Assembly: GCF_003721225.1 (NCBI RefSeq)
Contig: NZ_RIZI01000156.1
Coordinates: forward strand, 1 to 24,423
DNA length: 24,423 bases
Reading direction: 5' to 3'
Origin: Acidithiobacillus sulfuriphilus
Lineage (GTDB): Bacteria; Pseudomonadota; Gammaproteobacteria; Acidithiobacillales; Acidithiobacillaceae
Part shown: positions 1-6,713 of the stretch, one piece after another
Numbering within the stretch: position 1 is the stretch's first letter
Layout of the letters: every line of letters starts with the position of its first letter
Notes under the pieces: generated by a model
Seen by the model: only the letters and a program-made list of their open reading frames with translations
Told to the model about the DNA's origin: nothing
Database searches by the model: none
Position numbers and translations under genes: made by a program

Positions 1-264
1 TTCCATCGTCAAGCTGCGCACGTCGATTCTTTCCATACGTCAAATTATACCACGCTATGGTCTGGTATTTAAGGGCCATGTTAATAGCAGGGTCTGGAGC
101 GGGAACGTATTTTTCAACACGAACGGAGCGAACATGATGCCGGCGAGAAACAGCACGGCAGACACCGCCACCATCGCTAGTGCCATTACGTAAAACGAGT
201 AAACCACCGACAATATCCAAACCCCGAGGGCAAAAGTCGTATACATGTATACGACTTTTGCTAA

Positions 265-281
265 GGAACCTCTGATCTGGC
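265..281 (+). repeat. IS5-group left terminal inverted repeat
   Basis: GGAACCTCTGATCTGGC, matching the inverted right end at 15 of 17 positions; directly preceded by the CTAA target copy. Confidence 0.85.
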
Positions 282-325
282 GTTTTGGTATACTGGCTGG
301 CATCAGCGATGCGTAGGGGGATGGT

Positions 326-1282
326 ATGTCCGGGCAGATGACCTTTGCGGAAGAACAGGATCTTTCCCGTCGGCGGAAGCAGACCAGGCGGGAGCGCTTT
401 CTGGCGGAGATGGATGCGGTCGTTCCCTGGGCGCGCTTGGTGGCCTTGATCGAGCCCCATTATCCCCGAGGCGGTAGCGGCCGCAAGCCGATGCCGTTGG
501 AGCGCATGCTGCGCATTCATTTTCTGCAGCAGTGGTATGCCTACTCGGATCCTGGCATGGAAGAAGCCCTCTACGAGATCCCGCTGCTGCGGCGATTCGT
601 GGGTATCGATCTGGGCCGGGACTTCGTTCCCGATGAAACGACCCTCTTGAAATTCCGTCGTCTGCTGGAGCGGCGCGACCTTGCGCGCGCGATCTTCGAG
701 GAAGTGCAGGTCGTCCTGCGGGAGAAAGGCTTGCTGCTGCAGGAAGGCAGGATGGTGGACGCCACCCTGATCCATGCGCCGAGTTCCACCAAAAACCGGG
801 AACGGAAACGGGACCCGGAGATGAGCTCGACGAAAAAGGGGAATCAGTGGTACTTCGGGATGAAGGCCCATGTGGCGACGGATCTGCAAGGGATTGTCGA
901 AGCGGTGGAGGTCACGGCGGCGAAGGTCCCGGACCACAAAGCCCTGGACGCCTTGCTGACGGGAGAAGAACAAGTCGTTCTGGCGGACCGGGGCTACGAC
1001 TATCCCTCAGTCCACGAGCGCCTGGCCGCGCAGGGAACCCGGGACGCCGTGGCCTTGCGCCGCACTCCCGGGCAGAGGAAAGGTCTGGCGGCCCTGAAGC
1101 GCTACAACCGGAGTGTGGCCCGGATCCGTGCCTTGGGAGAGCACGCCTTTCGGGTGCTGAAGTGCCAGTTCGGCTACCGCAAGGCCCGCTACCGGGGTCT
1201 GTCCAAGAACGGCGCCCAACTCACCACGCTCTTTGCCCTGGCCAATCTCTACCTGCTGCGGCGTCGCCTGCTGGCTGCCTGA
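326..1282 (+). CDS. IS5-family DDE transposase
   Basis: This 318-aa protein is the transposase of the surrounding element. A typical IS5 N-terminal region (about 30-130, with LLRRFVGIDL and DETTLLKFRRLLE) precedes the DDE catalytic core. The metal-binding residues are D145 in MVDATLIHAPSS, D221 in LADRGYDYP, and E272 in GEHAFRVLK, followed by the family's YRKARYRGLSKN and the closing LALANLYLLRR-type segment. Length and order are normal for the family and there is no frameshift. The start ATG follows GGGGATGGT with no strong ribosome site, as is common for transposases. The remaining 130 bp to the right IS end hold no gene. Confidence 0.95.
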   Translation: MSGQMTFAEEQDLSRRRKQTRRERFLAEMDAVVPWARLVALIEPHYPRGGSGRKPMPLERMLRIHFLQQWYAYSDPGMEEALYEIPLLRRFVGIDLGRDFVPDETTLLKFRRLLERRDLARAIFEEVQVVLREKGLLLQEGRMVDATLIHAPSSTKNRERKRDPEMSSTKKGNQWYFGMKAHVATDLQGIVEAVEVTAAKVPDHKALDALLTGEEQVVLADRGYDYPSVHERLAAQGTRDAVALRRTPGQRKGLAALKRYNRSVARIRALGEHAFRVLKCQFGYRKARYRGLSKNGAQLTTLFALANLYLLRRRLLAA

Positions 1283-1396
1283 GGCGTACTGCGCCCAAAA
1301 TCCGCCCCAAGGGGCAGAATGGACGGGATCTCGCCCACAAAATCGCTGAATGGGCCTATTTCGGGCAAATGCGCGGGGAGAAATCGGCGTTTTCAT

Positions 1397-1413
1397 GCCT
1401 GATCAGGGGTTCC
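1397..1413 (-). repeat. IS5-group right terminal inverted repeat
   Basis: Reads GGAACCCCTGATCAGGC on the minus strand; directly followed on the plus strand by the second CTAA target copy. Confidence 0.85.
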
Positions 1414-1482
1414 CTAACGTATATTGAATGGCGCAATCGCCGTATAACTCAGCGTTGAGTGCCATATAGCAAGTGAAGATAA

Positions 1483-1488
1483 ATTATA
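1483..1488 (-). promoter_or_regulatory. -10 element of the IS-interrupted small gene
   Basis: A perfect TATAAT on the minus strand lies 17 bases upstream of the native ATG at 1465. No convincing -35 is visible at the usual spacing. The IS lies inside the coding region, so this promoter is intact and would now transcribe into the IS right end. Confidence 0.4.
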
Positions 1489-1814
1489 ACCAATTGATCC
1501 TAAAATGTTTCATCTTTATTGTGCTCCATGCCATATCTGCAAACAAGGCAGTTCGCAGGATCATCAATTGCTACATAGGGACATGTTTACACAAATCCTA
1601 CGCTGTCTCAATGACTGCATTGGCCGAACTCCGGTAGTTCGTGGTGCCATCACCGTAACGTCCGCCTCTGGTCGATATTACTCGTTCTGTGCCCGGAGGT
1701 GAATGGCTGTTTCCGCTGCATACTTGTCGCTCACATGCGCTTCTATTCAACCATGTTTTGCACAAAACAGCATTGCATCAGGGGGCACCATGTCAACCAT
1801 ATTTTGGAAATAGC
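1489..1814. other. Gene-free stretch with one perfect inverted repeat
   Basis: Open frames here are short, without recognisable motifs or good ribosome sites, so I annotate no gene. The only structure I see is TGTTTTG-CA-CAAAACA at 1754-1769, a 7-2-7 perfect inverted repeat that could be an operator. Confidence 0.4.
1754..1769. repeat. Perfect 7-2-7 inverted repeat
   Basis: TGTTTTG CA CAAAACA. It lies about 45 bp downstream of the truncated Xre-type gene on the minus strand, in otherwise gene-free DNA. It could be an orphan operator or part of the junction that truncated that gene; no direct evidence for either. Confidence 0.45.
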
Positions 1815-1913
1815 CTATTCTTTCAGCGCCATCAAGAGCGCCGACCGGAGTTTCATGTTCTCCGCCTCCGCGGGCGTGTCCTCGATGGCGTCCCATACGC
1901 TTTCATGCCACAT
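1815..1913 (-). pseudogene. Truncated Xre-type antitoxin/regulator (N-terminal part only)
   Basis: A 32-codon minus-strand frame starts with ATG 9 bases before the higA stop codon and ends at TAG. It reads MWHESVWDAIEDTPAEAENM and then KLRSALLMALKE. This matches, from memory, the N-terminal segment of a family of small helix-turn-helix proteins often encoded in RelE/HigB-type loci, in which the HTH (a TQAEAAK-like stretch) follows right after. Here the HTH is absent and the frame stops. I read it as the remains of a third operon gene truncated by recombination. The family assignment is by pattern recognition. A standalone 32-aa peptide is possible but less likely. Confidence 0.5.
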
Positions 1914-2262
1914 GTGCGTCATATTTCTGTATCGCGTCTAAGGCAGTTTGCATGGACATGCGTGTCACAGCGAGATCGTAATCGCTTTGCAGGCCTACCC
2001 AGAAACCGTCGCTCATCCCAAAAAACCGGGACAGACGCAGGCCGGTGTCCGGGGTAACGGCCCGCTTTCCCATCACGATCTCTCCGATACGGCGCTGCGG
2101 GACGCCGATTTCCTTGGCCAGACGGTACTGGGTGATGCCCATCGGTTTCAGAAAGTCTTCCAGCAGGATCTCTCCGGGATGAATGGGGGCAGACCGACCC
2201 GCGCGCGGATCCGCCACGTCGGAAAAATCCATCTTTTCGATCTCTTCCATGCGAATGCTCAC
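1903..2262 (-). CDS. higA: HigA-type antitoxin (Xre HTH, addiction module)
   Basis: The 119-aa antitoxin of a type II toxin-antitoxin pair; it should bind and neutralise the HigB toxin upstream and repress the operon promoter. The family signature is clear: HPGEILLEDFLKPMGITQYR, then LAKEIGVPQRRIGEIVMGKR (the Xre recognition helix region, about 55-80), then RLSRFFGMSDGFWVGLQ. I choose the GTG at 2262 because GGAGGT lies 5 nt upstream of it. The next ATG (2250) would put that site 17 nt away. The start lies 16 nt after the higB stop, so the genes are one operon with the toxin first, as in known higBA loci. Confidence 0.9.
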   Translation of the reverse strand: MSIRMEEIEKMDFSDVADPRAGRSAPIHPGEILLEDFLKPMGITQYRLAKEIGVPQRRIGEIVMGKRAVTPDTGLRLSRFFGMSDGFWVGLQSDYDLAVTRMSMQTALDAIQKYDAHVA

Positions 2263-2278
2263 GATACACCTCCATCCA

Positions 2279-2560
2279 TCAGTGATAATCCACGATCTCC
2301 ACGTCCCAGGCGTTGCCGTCACGCCAGACAAAGCAAATCCGCCACTGCTCATTGATGCGCATGCTCCATTGGCCACTGCGGTCGCCGGAGAGTTTCTCCA
2401 GGCGGTTGCCTGGCGGAACAGCCAGATCTTCGATCCGGCCCGCGCGATGCAATTGCGCCAGTTTGCGTAGCGCCACCCGCAACAGTTCTGCTCCAAAGCG
2501 GCGTACCTGCCGGCCGGCGAAGACTGCGGCGGTTTGCTTGTCGGCAAAGCTCATGATCAT
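2279..2560 (-). CDS. higB: HigB-type toxin (RelE superfamily mRNA interferase)
   Basis: A 93-aa basic protein of the RelE/HigB (proteic killer) fold, expected to cleave mRNA on the ribosome. It opens MIMSFADKQTAAVFAGRQVR and carries the typical LRKLAQLHRAG segment, PPGNRLEKLSGDRSGQWSMR, and the C-terminal INEQWRICFVWRDGNAWDVE ending VDYH. Length is normal for the family and the frame is intact. ATG 2560 and ATG 2554 are both possible. I keep 2560 because family members start with a similar M-I-x-S-F, although the promoter spacing makes the transcript nearly leaderless there. It lies directly before higA in the same operon. Confidence 0.9.
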   Translation of the reverse strand: MIMSFADKQTAAVFAGRQVRRFGAELLRVALRKLAQLHRAGRIEDLAVPPGNRLEKLSGDRSGQWSMRINEQWRICFVWRDGNAWDVEIVDYH

Positions 2561-2566
2561 CGGTGA

Positions 2567-2595
2567 ATACTAACGTGCTCCAATAGTAATATCAA
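2567..2595 (-). promoter_or_regulatory. higBA promoter with short leader
   Basis: On the minus strand TTGATA (2595-2590), a 17-bp spacer and TAGTAT (2572-2567) form a good sigma-70 promoter. The predicted start falls at about 2560, the first base of the toxin ATG, so the mRNA would be leaderless or begin a few bases before the second ATG (2554). ATACTA (2567-2572) and TAGTAA inside the spacer form an imperfect inverted repeat that could be the HigA operator. Confidence 0.6.
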
Positions 2596-2702
2596 ATCGC
2601 CATGTCCGTTGGCCCCGCTCTTCGCATGATGGATAGCCAACTTCGCGGCAGATAGGAAAACGGTTTTGGCGTCATGCGTTGCGTACCCCTCGTTGGGTAT
2701 AG

Positions 2703-3052
2703 TGGACCCTGGATTTGAGACAAGGGTTAAGCTATCGTCTGGCAAGGAGAAGACGATGAGCGTGGGCAAGAGGAAGATGTCCGGGTCGGCATTCAAGGCC
2801 AAGGTAGGGCTGGAGGCGATCCGAGGGGTGAAGACGGTCAATGAGATAGCCCAAGAGCATGGAGTGCACCCGTCTCAGGTGGCACAGTGGAAACGGTCTA
2901 TCCGGGAACAGGCGGGGTGGAGCGGGATTCAGGTTGAAGCGCGCATGTTCAAAGAAGCCAATTGGGAGCACTACCGAGAAGACGAGGTCGAGCGGCTCGA
3001 CCGGGCGGCTGAAGCTCTATTTGGTCAGTTCCAAGACACATCGGTTCGCTGA
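2703..3052 (+). mobile_element. IS3-type element remnant (left end and orfA)
   Basis: TGGACC followed by TGGATTTGAGACA at 2703-2721, shortly before an orfA-like gene, resembles the left terminal repeat of IS3-family elements. No orfB, integrase core (DDE) or right end follows: by 3060 recognisable sequence has stopped. I treat this as a solo fragment left after recombination. The left boundary is approximate because I found no matching right end or target duplication. Confidence 0.5.
2756..3052 (+). pseudogene. IS3-family transposase orfA fragment
   Basis: A 98-codon frame whose first 55 residues are the helix-turn-helix of an IS3-family OrfA: SGSAFKAKVGLEAIRGVKTV, then NEIAQEHGVHPSQVAQWKRS, then IREQA. 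A strong AAGGAGAAG site precedes ATG 2756. The last 43 residues (from GWSGIQVEARMF to the end) do not resemble the usual OrfA leucine-zipper tail with its IGRLKMELDWLKKK motif, and the overlapping OrfB is missing. The gene therefore looks like an orfA head joined to unrelated sequence. It could still encode a DNA-binding peptide but not a transposase. Confidence 0.7.
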
Positions 3053-3219
3053 GTGACCGCAGTCGTGCGCATTATTGCAACGGCCGCTTCTGGCCGGTGA
3101 TAGCTCTCTCCCCAAGCTGGGTGTGAATGCCCGCTCCCGCTGCATCACCGACCATTCGCCGGGCAAACTGCCAGCCCAGGCTGTCTGCTGTGAGGCACGG
3201 AGAATGACTAGGTACGTAG
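3053..3219. other. Gene-free remnant DNA
   Basis: Between the orfA fragment and the PIN locus I see no gene and no recognisable motif except a short hairpin, CGGCC-GCTTCT-GGCCG, near 3080. Confidence 0.35.
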
Positions 3220-3270
3220 CACCTGGTAGCAGGGTTCAAGGAATGGCGCAAAAAAGCTCATGCCGCGTAG
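3220..3270 (+). pseudogene. Possible tail of the antitoxin cognate to the PIN toxin
   Basis: A 16-residue open stretch, HLVAGFKEWRKKAHAA, ends at TAG 3268-3270, overlapping the PIN gene start by 11 bp. Such an overlap, with a basic C-terminal tail, is typical of the antitoxin-toxin junction in VapBC-like operons. The frame is closed by a TAG just upstream, so only a stub could remain. No family can be assigned from so little sequence. Confidence 0.25.
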
Positions 3271-3684
3271 GCGGCTGGTTGTAGACGCCAACATCCTGAT
3301 TCGTGCTGTCTTGGGGCGGCGAGTACGATTGATCATCGCCGATGCATGTGACAGGGGCAGTTTCTATGTGGCCGAAGCAAATTATCACGAAGCCAAGCAC
3401 TACTTAACAGAATTGGCCCCCGCCCGGGGATACCCGAAGTGGTATGGCGGGACGCGTTAGATACGCTCATGGCGGCCGTACAGTTGATTGGCCAGGAAAC
3501 ATTGTCGCCTGTAGAAATTGCCGCAAAAGCCAGAATTGCCCGGAGAGACGAACGGGATTGGCCGGCGGTGGCAGCGTCCCTGCTGCTGGATTGTCCGATC
3601 TGGACGGAAGATCAAGATTTCTGTGGCGCCGGTGTGGCAACCTGGACGACGGAAACCATATCCATATATCTCGATAGCCGCTGA
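3260..3684 (+). pseudogene. PIN-domain (VapC-like) toxin broken by a -1 frameshift
   Basis: PIN proteins are Mg-dependent ribonucleases using a cluster of acidic residues. The first frame (ATG 3260) gives RRLVVDANILIRAVLGRRVR with the first Asp, and a central ANYHEAKHYLTELAPARG containing the conserved Glu. It then runs to a stop at 3458-3460. The second frame continues exactly where the first should: IPEVVWRDALDTLMAAVQLI, then ARRDERDWPAVAASLLLDCP and IWTEDQDFCGAGVATWTT, with the remaining acidic residues. Adding one G to the four-G run at 3426-3429 restores a single protein of about 141 aa. Either a real inactivating deletion or a homopolymer sequencing error. Confidence 0.75.
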
Positions 3685-3797
3685 AGGCTGCCCGGCCGCC
3701 ATTAGGTGCTGATCGGCGGCACCAGACCGCGCAGATGCGCCTTTTCTTGTGGCCCGCGCTTTCTTACACTGTGGGGATACATTCATAAGGAATCTTC

Positions 3798-5507
3798 ATG
3801 CGCGCCAGTCAATTGTTCATGCCCACCCTCAAGGAGACTCCCGCCGAGGCGGAGTTGGTCAGCCATCAGCTTTTGCTGCGTGGCGGTTTTATCCGGCGTC
3901 TGGCCTCGGGGCTCTATACCTGGCTGCCCCTGGGGCTGCGGGTGCTACGCAAGGTGGAGCGCATCGTGCGCGAGGAAATGGACCGTTGCGGGGCGCAGGA
4001 GGTCTTGATGCCGGTGGTGCAGCCGGCGGAGCTGTGGCAGGAGTCGGGGCGTTGGGAGCAGTATGGGCCGGAGTTGCTGCGCATCCATGACCGCCATGAC
4101 CGGGAGTTTTGCCTGGGGCCGACCCATGAGGAGGTGGTGACGGACCTGCTGCGCCGCGAAATTCACTCCTATCGGCAGCTTCCCATCAACGTCTATCAGA
4201 TCCAGACCAAGTTTCGCGATGAGATCCGCCCGCGCTTCGGGCTGATGCGCGGGCGGGAATTCGTCATGAAGGATGCCTATTCCTTCCATCTGGAGGCGGC
4301 CTCCCTGGAAAGCACCTATGAGGCGATGTTTGCCGCCTACACCCGCATCTTTACCCGTCTGGGGCTGGACTTCCGGGCGGTGGAGGCGGATACGGGGGCC
4401 ATCGGCGGCAAGCGTTCCCATGAATTCCATGTCCTGGCCGACTCCGGCGAGGATGCCATCGTCTTTTGCCACCACTGCGATTATGCCGCCAACCTGGAGC
4501 TGGCCCAGAGCCGCCTGCCGGACGAAGCGCCGGAGGCGCCCTTGCCGGCGGAACAGGTGCCTACTCCGGGCATCCGCAGCGTGGCGGCCCAGGCCGAGAT
4601 GCTGAAGATCTCCACGGCACGGATCGTCAAGACCGTGCTGGTGATGGCCGATGAGAAGCCGGTCCTGCTCCTGCTGCGCGGCGATGATGAACTCAATCTG
4701 GTCAAGGCGACCAACGCCCTGGCGGCCAAAAGCCTGCGCCTGGCCAGCCAGGAGGAGACCGAGGAGGCCTGCGGCGTGCCGGTGGGTTTCATCGGGCCCA
4801 AGGATCTGCCCCGCGATCTGCCCATCCTGGCCGACCATCACGCCCTCACGGTGCAGAATTTCAGCACCGGCGCCAACGTCGCCGACCTGCACTGGATCAA
4901 TCTCCACTGGGGGCGGGACCTGCCCCTCGCCGCGGCGGCGGACTTGCGCAGCGTGCGGGCGGGCGAACCTTGTCCGCGCTGCGCCTCAGGCACCCTGGGG
5001 ATCCGCCGGGGCATCGAGGTGGGGCATGTCTTCCAGCTCGGCGAGCGTTACAGCAAGGCCATGAACATGACGGTGCTGGATGAAACCGGCCGGGACCGCA
5101 CGGTAACCACGGGTTGTTACGGCATCGGCGTGTCGCGCGTGGTGGCGGCGGCGGTGGAACAGCATTTTGATGACCGCGGCATCCTCTGGCCAAGGGCGCT
5201 GGCGCCGTTCACAGTGGGCATTGTCGCCATCAACGGAAGGAAATCGCCGGACGTGGCCGCCGCGGCGGAACTGCTTCATAACCAACTGGAAGCGGCGGGT
5301 TATGCCGTGCTCCTGGACGATCGCGACGAGCGTCCCGGCGTGCAGTTCGCCACCATGGACCTCATCGGCCTGCCCCATCGGGTCGTGGTGAGCGACAAGG
5401 TGCTCGCCCAGGGGGTCTTCGAGTACCGCGACCGGCGCGGCACGGACAACGTGCACCTCAGCTACGAAGAATTGCTCACTCAACTCAAGGGAGGGGAGCC
5501 GTCATGA
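3798..5507 (+). CDS. proS: Prolyl-tRNA synthetase, bacterial type
   Basis: Attaches proline to tRNA-Pro in the cytoplasm; essential. The 569-aa protein is full length for the bacterial (class II, ProS type 1) form. It opens MRASQLFMPTLKETPAEAEL. Motif 1 is around residues 40-75 (WLPLGLRVLRKVERIVREEM), motif 2 follows GPTHEEVVTDLLRREI with the RDEIRPRFGLMRGREFVMKD segment, and motif 3 is GCYGIGVSRVVAAAVEQH near 440. The insertion editing domain that hydrolyses Ala-tRNA-Pro lies between motifs 2 and 3 (about 240-390, with STARIVKTVLVMADEKPVLL and KATNALAAKSLRLAS). AAGGA precedes ATG 3798. The stop overlaps the next gene by 4 nt (ATGA), so usp is co-translated. Confidence 0.97.
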   Translation: MRASQLFMPTLKETPAEAELVSHQLLLRGGFIRRLASGLYTWLPLGLRVLRKVERIVREEMDRCGAQEVLMPVVQPAELWQESGRWEQYGPELLRIHDRHDREFCLGPTHEEVVTDLLRREIHSYRQLPINVYQIQTKFRDEIRPRFGLMRGREFVMKDAYSFHLEAASLESTYEAMFAAYTRIFTRLGLDFRAVEADTGAIGGKRSHEFHVLADSGEDAIVFCHHCDYAANLELAQSRLPDEAPEAPLPAEQVPTPGIRSVAAQAEMLKISTARIVKTVLVMADEKPVLLLLRGDDELNLVKATNALAAKSLRLASQEETEEACGVPVGFIGPKDLPRDLPILADHHALTVQNFSTGANVADLHWINLHWGRDLPLAAAADLRSVRAGEPCPRCASGTLGIRRGIEVGHVFQLGERYSKAMNMTVLDETGRDRTVTTGCYGIGVSRVVAAAVEQHFDDRGILWPRALAPFTVGIVAINGRKSPDVAAAAELLHNQLEAAGYAVLLDDRDERPGVQFATMDLIGLPHRVVVSDKVLAQGVFEYRDRRGTDNVHLSYEELLTQLKGGEPS

Positions 5508-5968
5508 ACCCCGATAATTTTCAGCATATCCTGGCCGCCGTCGATTTTTCCGCGGCGGCGCTGCCGACAGCGCAGATGGCCGCCCGCGAAGCGGCCTTGC
5601 ACGGTGCGCAATTGACCTTGATCCACATCGTCAATCCGCAGATCGTCACCCTGCAGCTCCCGGAAGATATCCTGCCGCCCATGCTGGACATGCGCGGCCG
5701 TTTGCTGGAACTGGCACAAAAGGAGATGACCAAGCTGGCGGCCAAACTCCCGACCCTGACGCCGCCCCTGGACTGGGCGGTGGAGGAGAGCGCCGACCGC
5801 ATGGGCATGGCGGTCATCCACTGGGGTGCGACCCATGGGGTGGACCTCATCGTGGTCGGCAGCCATGGCCACGGGGCCATTGGCCGACTGCTCTTGGGCT
5901 CCGTGGCCAACGATATCGTGCATCATGCCCGGTGTCCGGTGCTGGTGATGAAGGTGAAAACGGAATAA
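5504..5968 (+). CDS. Universal stress protein (UspA family, ATP-binding type)
   Basis: A single-domain Usp protein of 154 aa. It begins FQHILAAVDFSAAALPTAQM, where the aspartate is the usual nucleotide-contacting residue, and ends with DLIVVGSHGHGAIGRLLLGS followed by VANDIVHHARCPVLVMK. The G-2X-G-9X-G(S/T) motif (GSHG, nine residues, GS) marks the ATP-binding UspFG/MJ0577-like group. It starts within the proS stop (ATGA), so expression should be coupled to proS; the pairing may be incidental. The specific stress role cannot be told from sequence. Confidence 0.93.
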   Translation: MNPDNFQHILAAVDFSAAALPTAQMAAREAALHGAQLTLIHIVNPQIVTLQLPEDILPPMLDMRGRLLELAQKEMTKLAAKLPTLTPPLDWAVEESADRMGMAVIHWGATHGVDLIVVGSHGHGAIGRLLLGSVANDIVHHARCPVLVMKVKTE

Positions 5969-5984
5969 GCCCCTCTAGATTCAG

Positions 5985-6009
5985 GGGGCGCGGCACCCGG
6001 CGGCGCCCC
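5985..6009. terminator. GC-rich hairpin between convergent genes
   Basis: GGGGCGC (5985-5991) pairs with GCGCCCC (6003-6009). An alternative stem, CCCCT with AGGGG (5971-5987), uses some of the same bases. It lies between the stop codons of usp and the minus-strand lipoprotein. No T-run follows on either strand, so intrinsic termination is uncertain. Confidence 0.35.
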
Positions 6010-6056
6010 TCCCGGCAAGCCTGGGCGGATCGCCTCGGCCCGCATCCTTCCCCGCA

Positions 6057-6713
6057 TTACCCTGGCATGGAATGCCGCGCCACCTGTTCCGCCCACTGGC
6101 CGACGGCCTTGGCAAAGGCCCTGCTCACCCGGGTCATGGCCAATGCCCCGCCATCGGGATTGGCAGGGATGGCAGGGGCGCGGAAAGCAAAGCGCTGCTG
6201 CCCAAGGACCTGGTAGTTCTGGGCATCCACCAGGGTGGCCTCCCCCGCGACTTGCGCAACTCCCTGACGGGGAGCGGAGAAGTCGAGGGTGAAGTCGTTC
6301 AGCCGTACCTGCAGGAGCAGCTTGGCCTTGCCCGTGCTGGTGGGGGCCAATACCGCCTGCCACTGCCCCCCATCCATAAGCTGGCCCTGGAGCAGATCCC
6401 CCATCATCTGTGCTGGTGTGCCCACCCAGCGGGCGTCCCGGTAGTACAATGCCTGCTGCGGGTTCTCATAGAGCAGACGGTAATGGAAATCATGGCCTTG
6501 CAACCATTCCGGAGCCGTCACAGGGGCTAGGCGCAGGACTGGAAGGATGGCGGCCGCCGTCCGGCCTTGGAGGGTGCTGGCAGCGGAAGGCCCGGTGGCG
6601 GCCGCCGGCACAATGCTGTAGGGCACCCGCCAGGGGCCCGTCGTCGCACAGGCCGAGAGCAGGAGTACCGCTGACAGCACGGCGCCGCGGCGCCAAAAAT
6701 GCCGACCGTTCAT
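6057..6713 (-). CDS. Outer-membrane lipoprotein, ABC transport auxiliary (PqiC/DUF330-like)
   Basis: A 218-aa lipoprotein. The N-terminus has basic residues, a hydrophobic stretch and a lipobox LLLSAC with Cys22 as the lipidation site, without an Asp at +2, so outer-membrane sorting is likely. The body, with LPVLRLAPVTAPEWLQGHDF, then YRLLYENPQQALYYRDARWV and GTPAQMMGDLLQGQL, resembles the auxiliary lipoproteins that accompany MCE proteins (PqiC-like, ABC-type transport auxiliary family). These bind the MCE component in the periplasm for lipid traffic between membranes. Its ATG overlaps the stop of the MCE gene by 4 nt, confirming the pairing. Confidence 0.8.
   Translation of the reverse strand: MNGRHFWRRGAVLSAVLLLSACATTGPWRVPYSIVPAAATGPSAASTLQGRTAAAILPVLRLAPVTAPEWLQGHDFHYRLLYENPQQALYYRDARWVGTPAQMMGDLLQGQLMDGGQWQAVLAPTSTGKAKLLLQVRLNDFTLDFSAPRQGVAQVAGEATLVDAQNYQVLGQQRFAFRAPAIPANPDGGALAMTRVSRAFAKAVGQWAEQVARHSMPG

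Larger units (their letters stand above)
265..1413 (+). mobile_element. Complete IS5-family (IS5 group) insertion sequence
   Basis: The element is 1149 bp. Its ends are imperfect inverted repeats: GGAACCTCTGATCTGGC on the left against GGAACCCCTGATCAGGC read inward from the right, 15 of 17 identical. It is flanked by a direct CTAA at 261-264 and 1414-1417, fitting the YTAR 4-bp target duplication known for the IS5 group. It carries one intact transposase gene. Intact ends, target duplication and ORF suggest a fairly recent and possibly still mobile copy. Confidence 0.92.
55..1465 (-). pseudogene. Small two-TM membrane protein gene split by the IS5 element
   Basis: Joining 1465-1418 to 264-55 on the minus strand (IS removed, one CTAA copy kept) gives one continuous 258-nt frame with ATG at 1465 and TAG at 55-57, an 85-aa protein. 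It begins MALNAELYGDCAIQYTLAKV. Most of the remainder is hydrophobic (about residues 25-65), reading as two membrane helices, followed by a short tail ending NTRP. A TATAAT lies on the minus strand at 1488-1483, placing transcription start about 10 nt before the ATG. As it stands, the 3' part can only be read from an ATG inside the IS end (303), which replaces the native N-terminus. I do not recognise the family. The in-frame join and promoter placement support a real gene that has been disrupted; function unknown. Confidence 0.6.

Noticed and set aside
1505..1941. Plus-strand short frames between the interrupted gene and higA
   Set aside because: No ribosome site or motif; Cys/His/Arg-rich translations look random.
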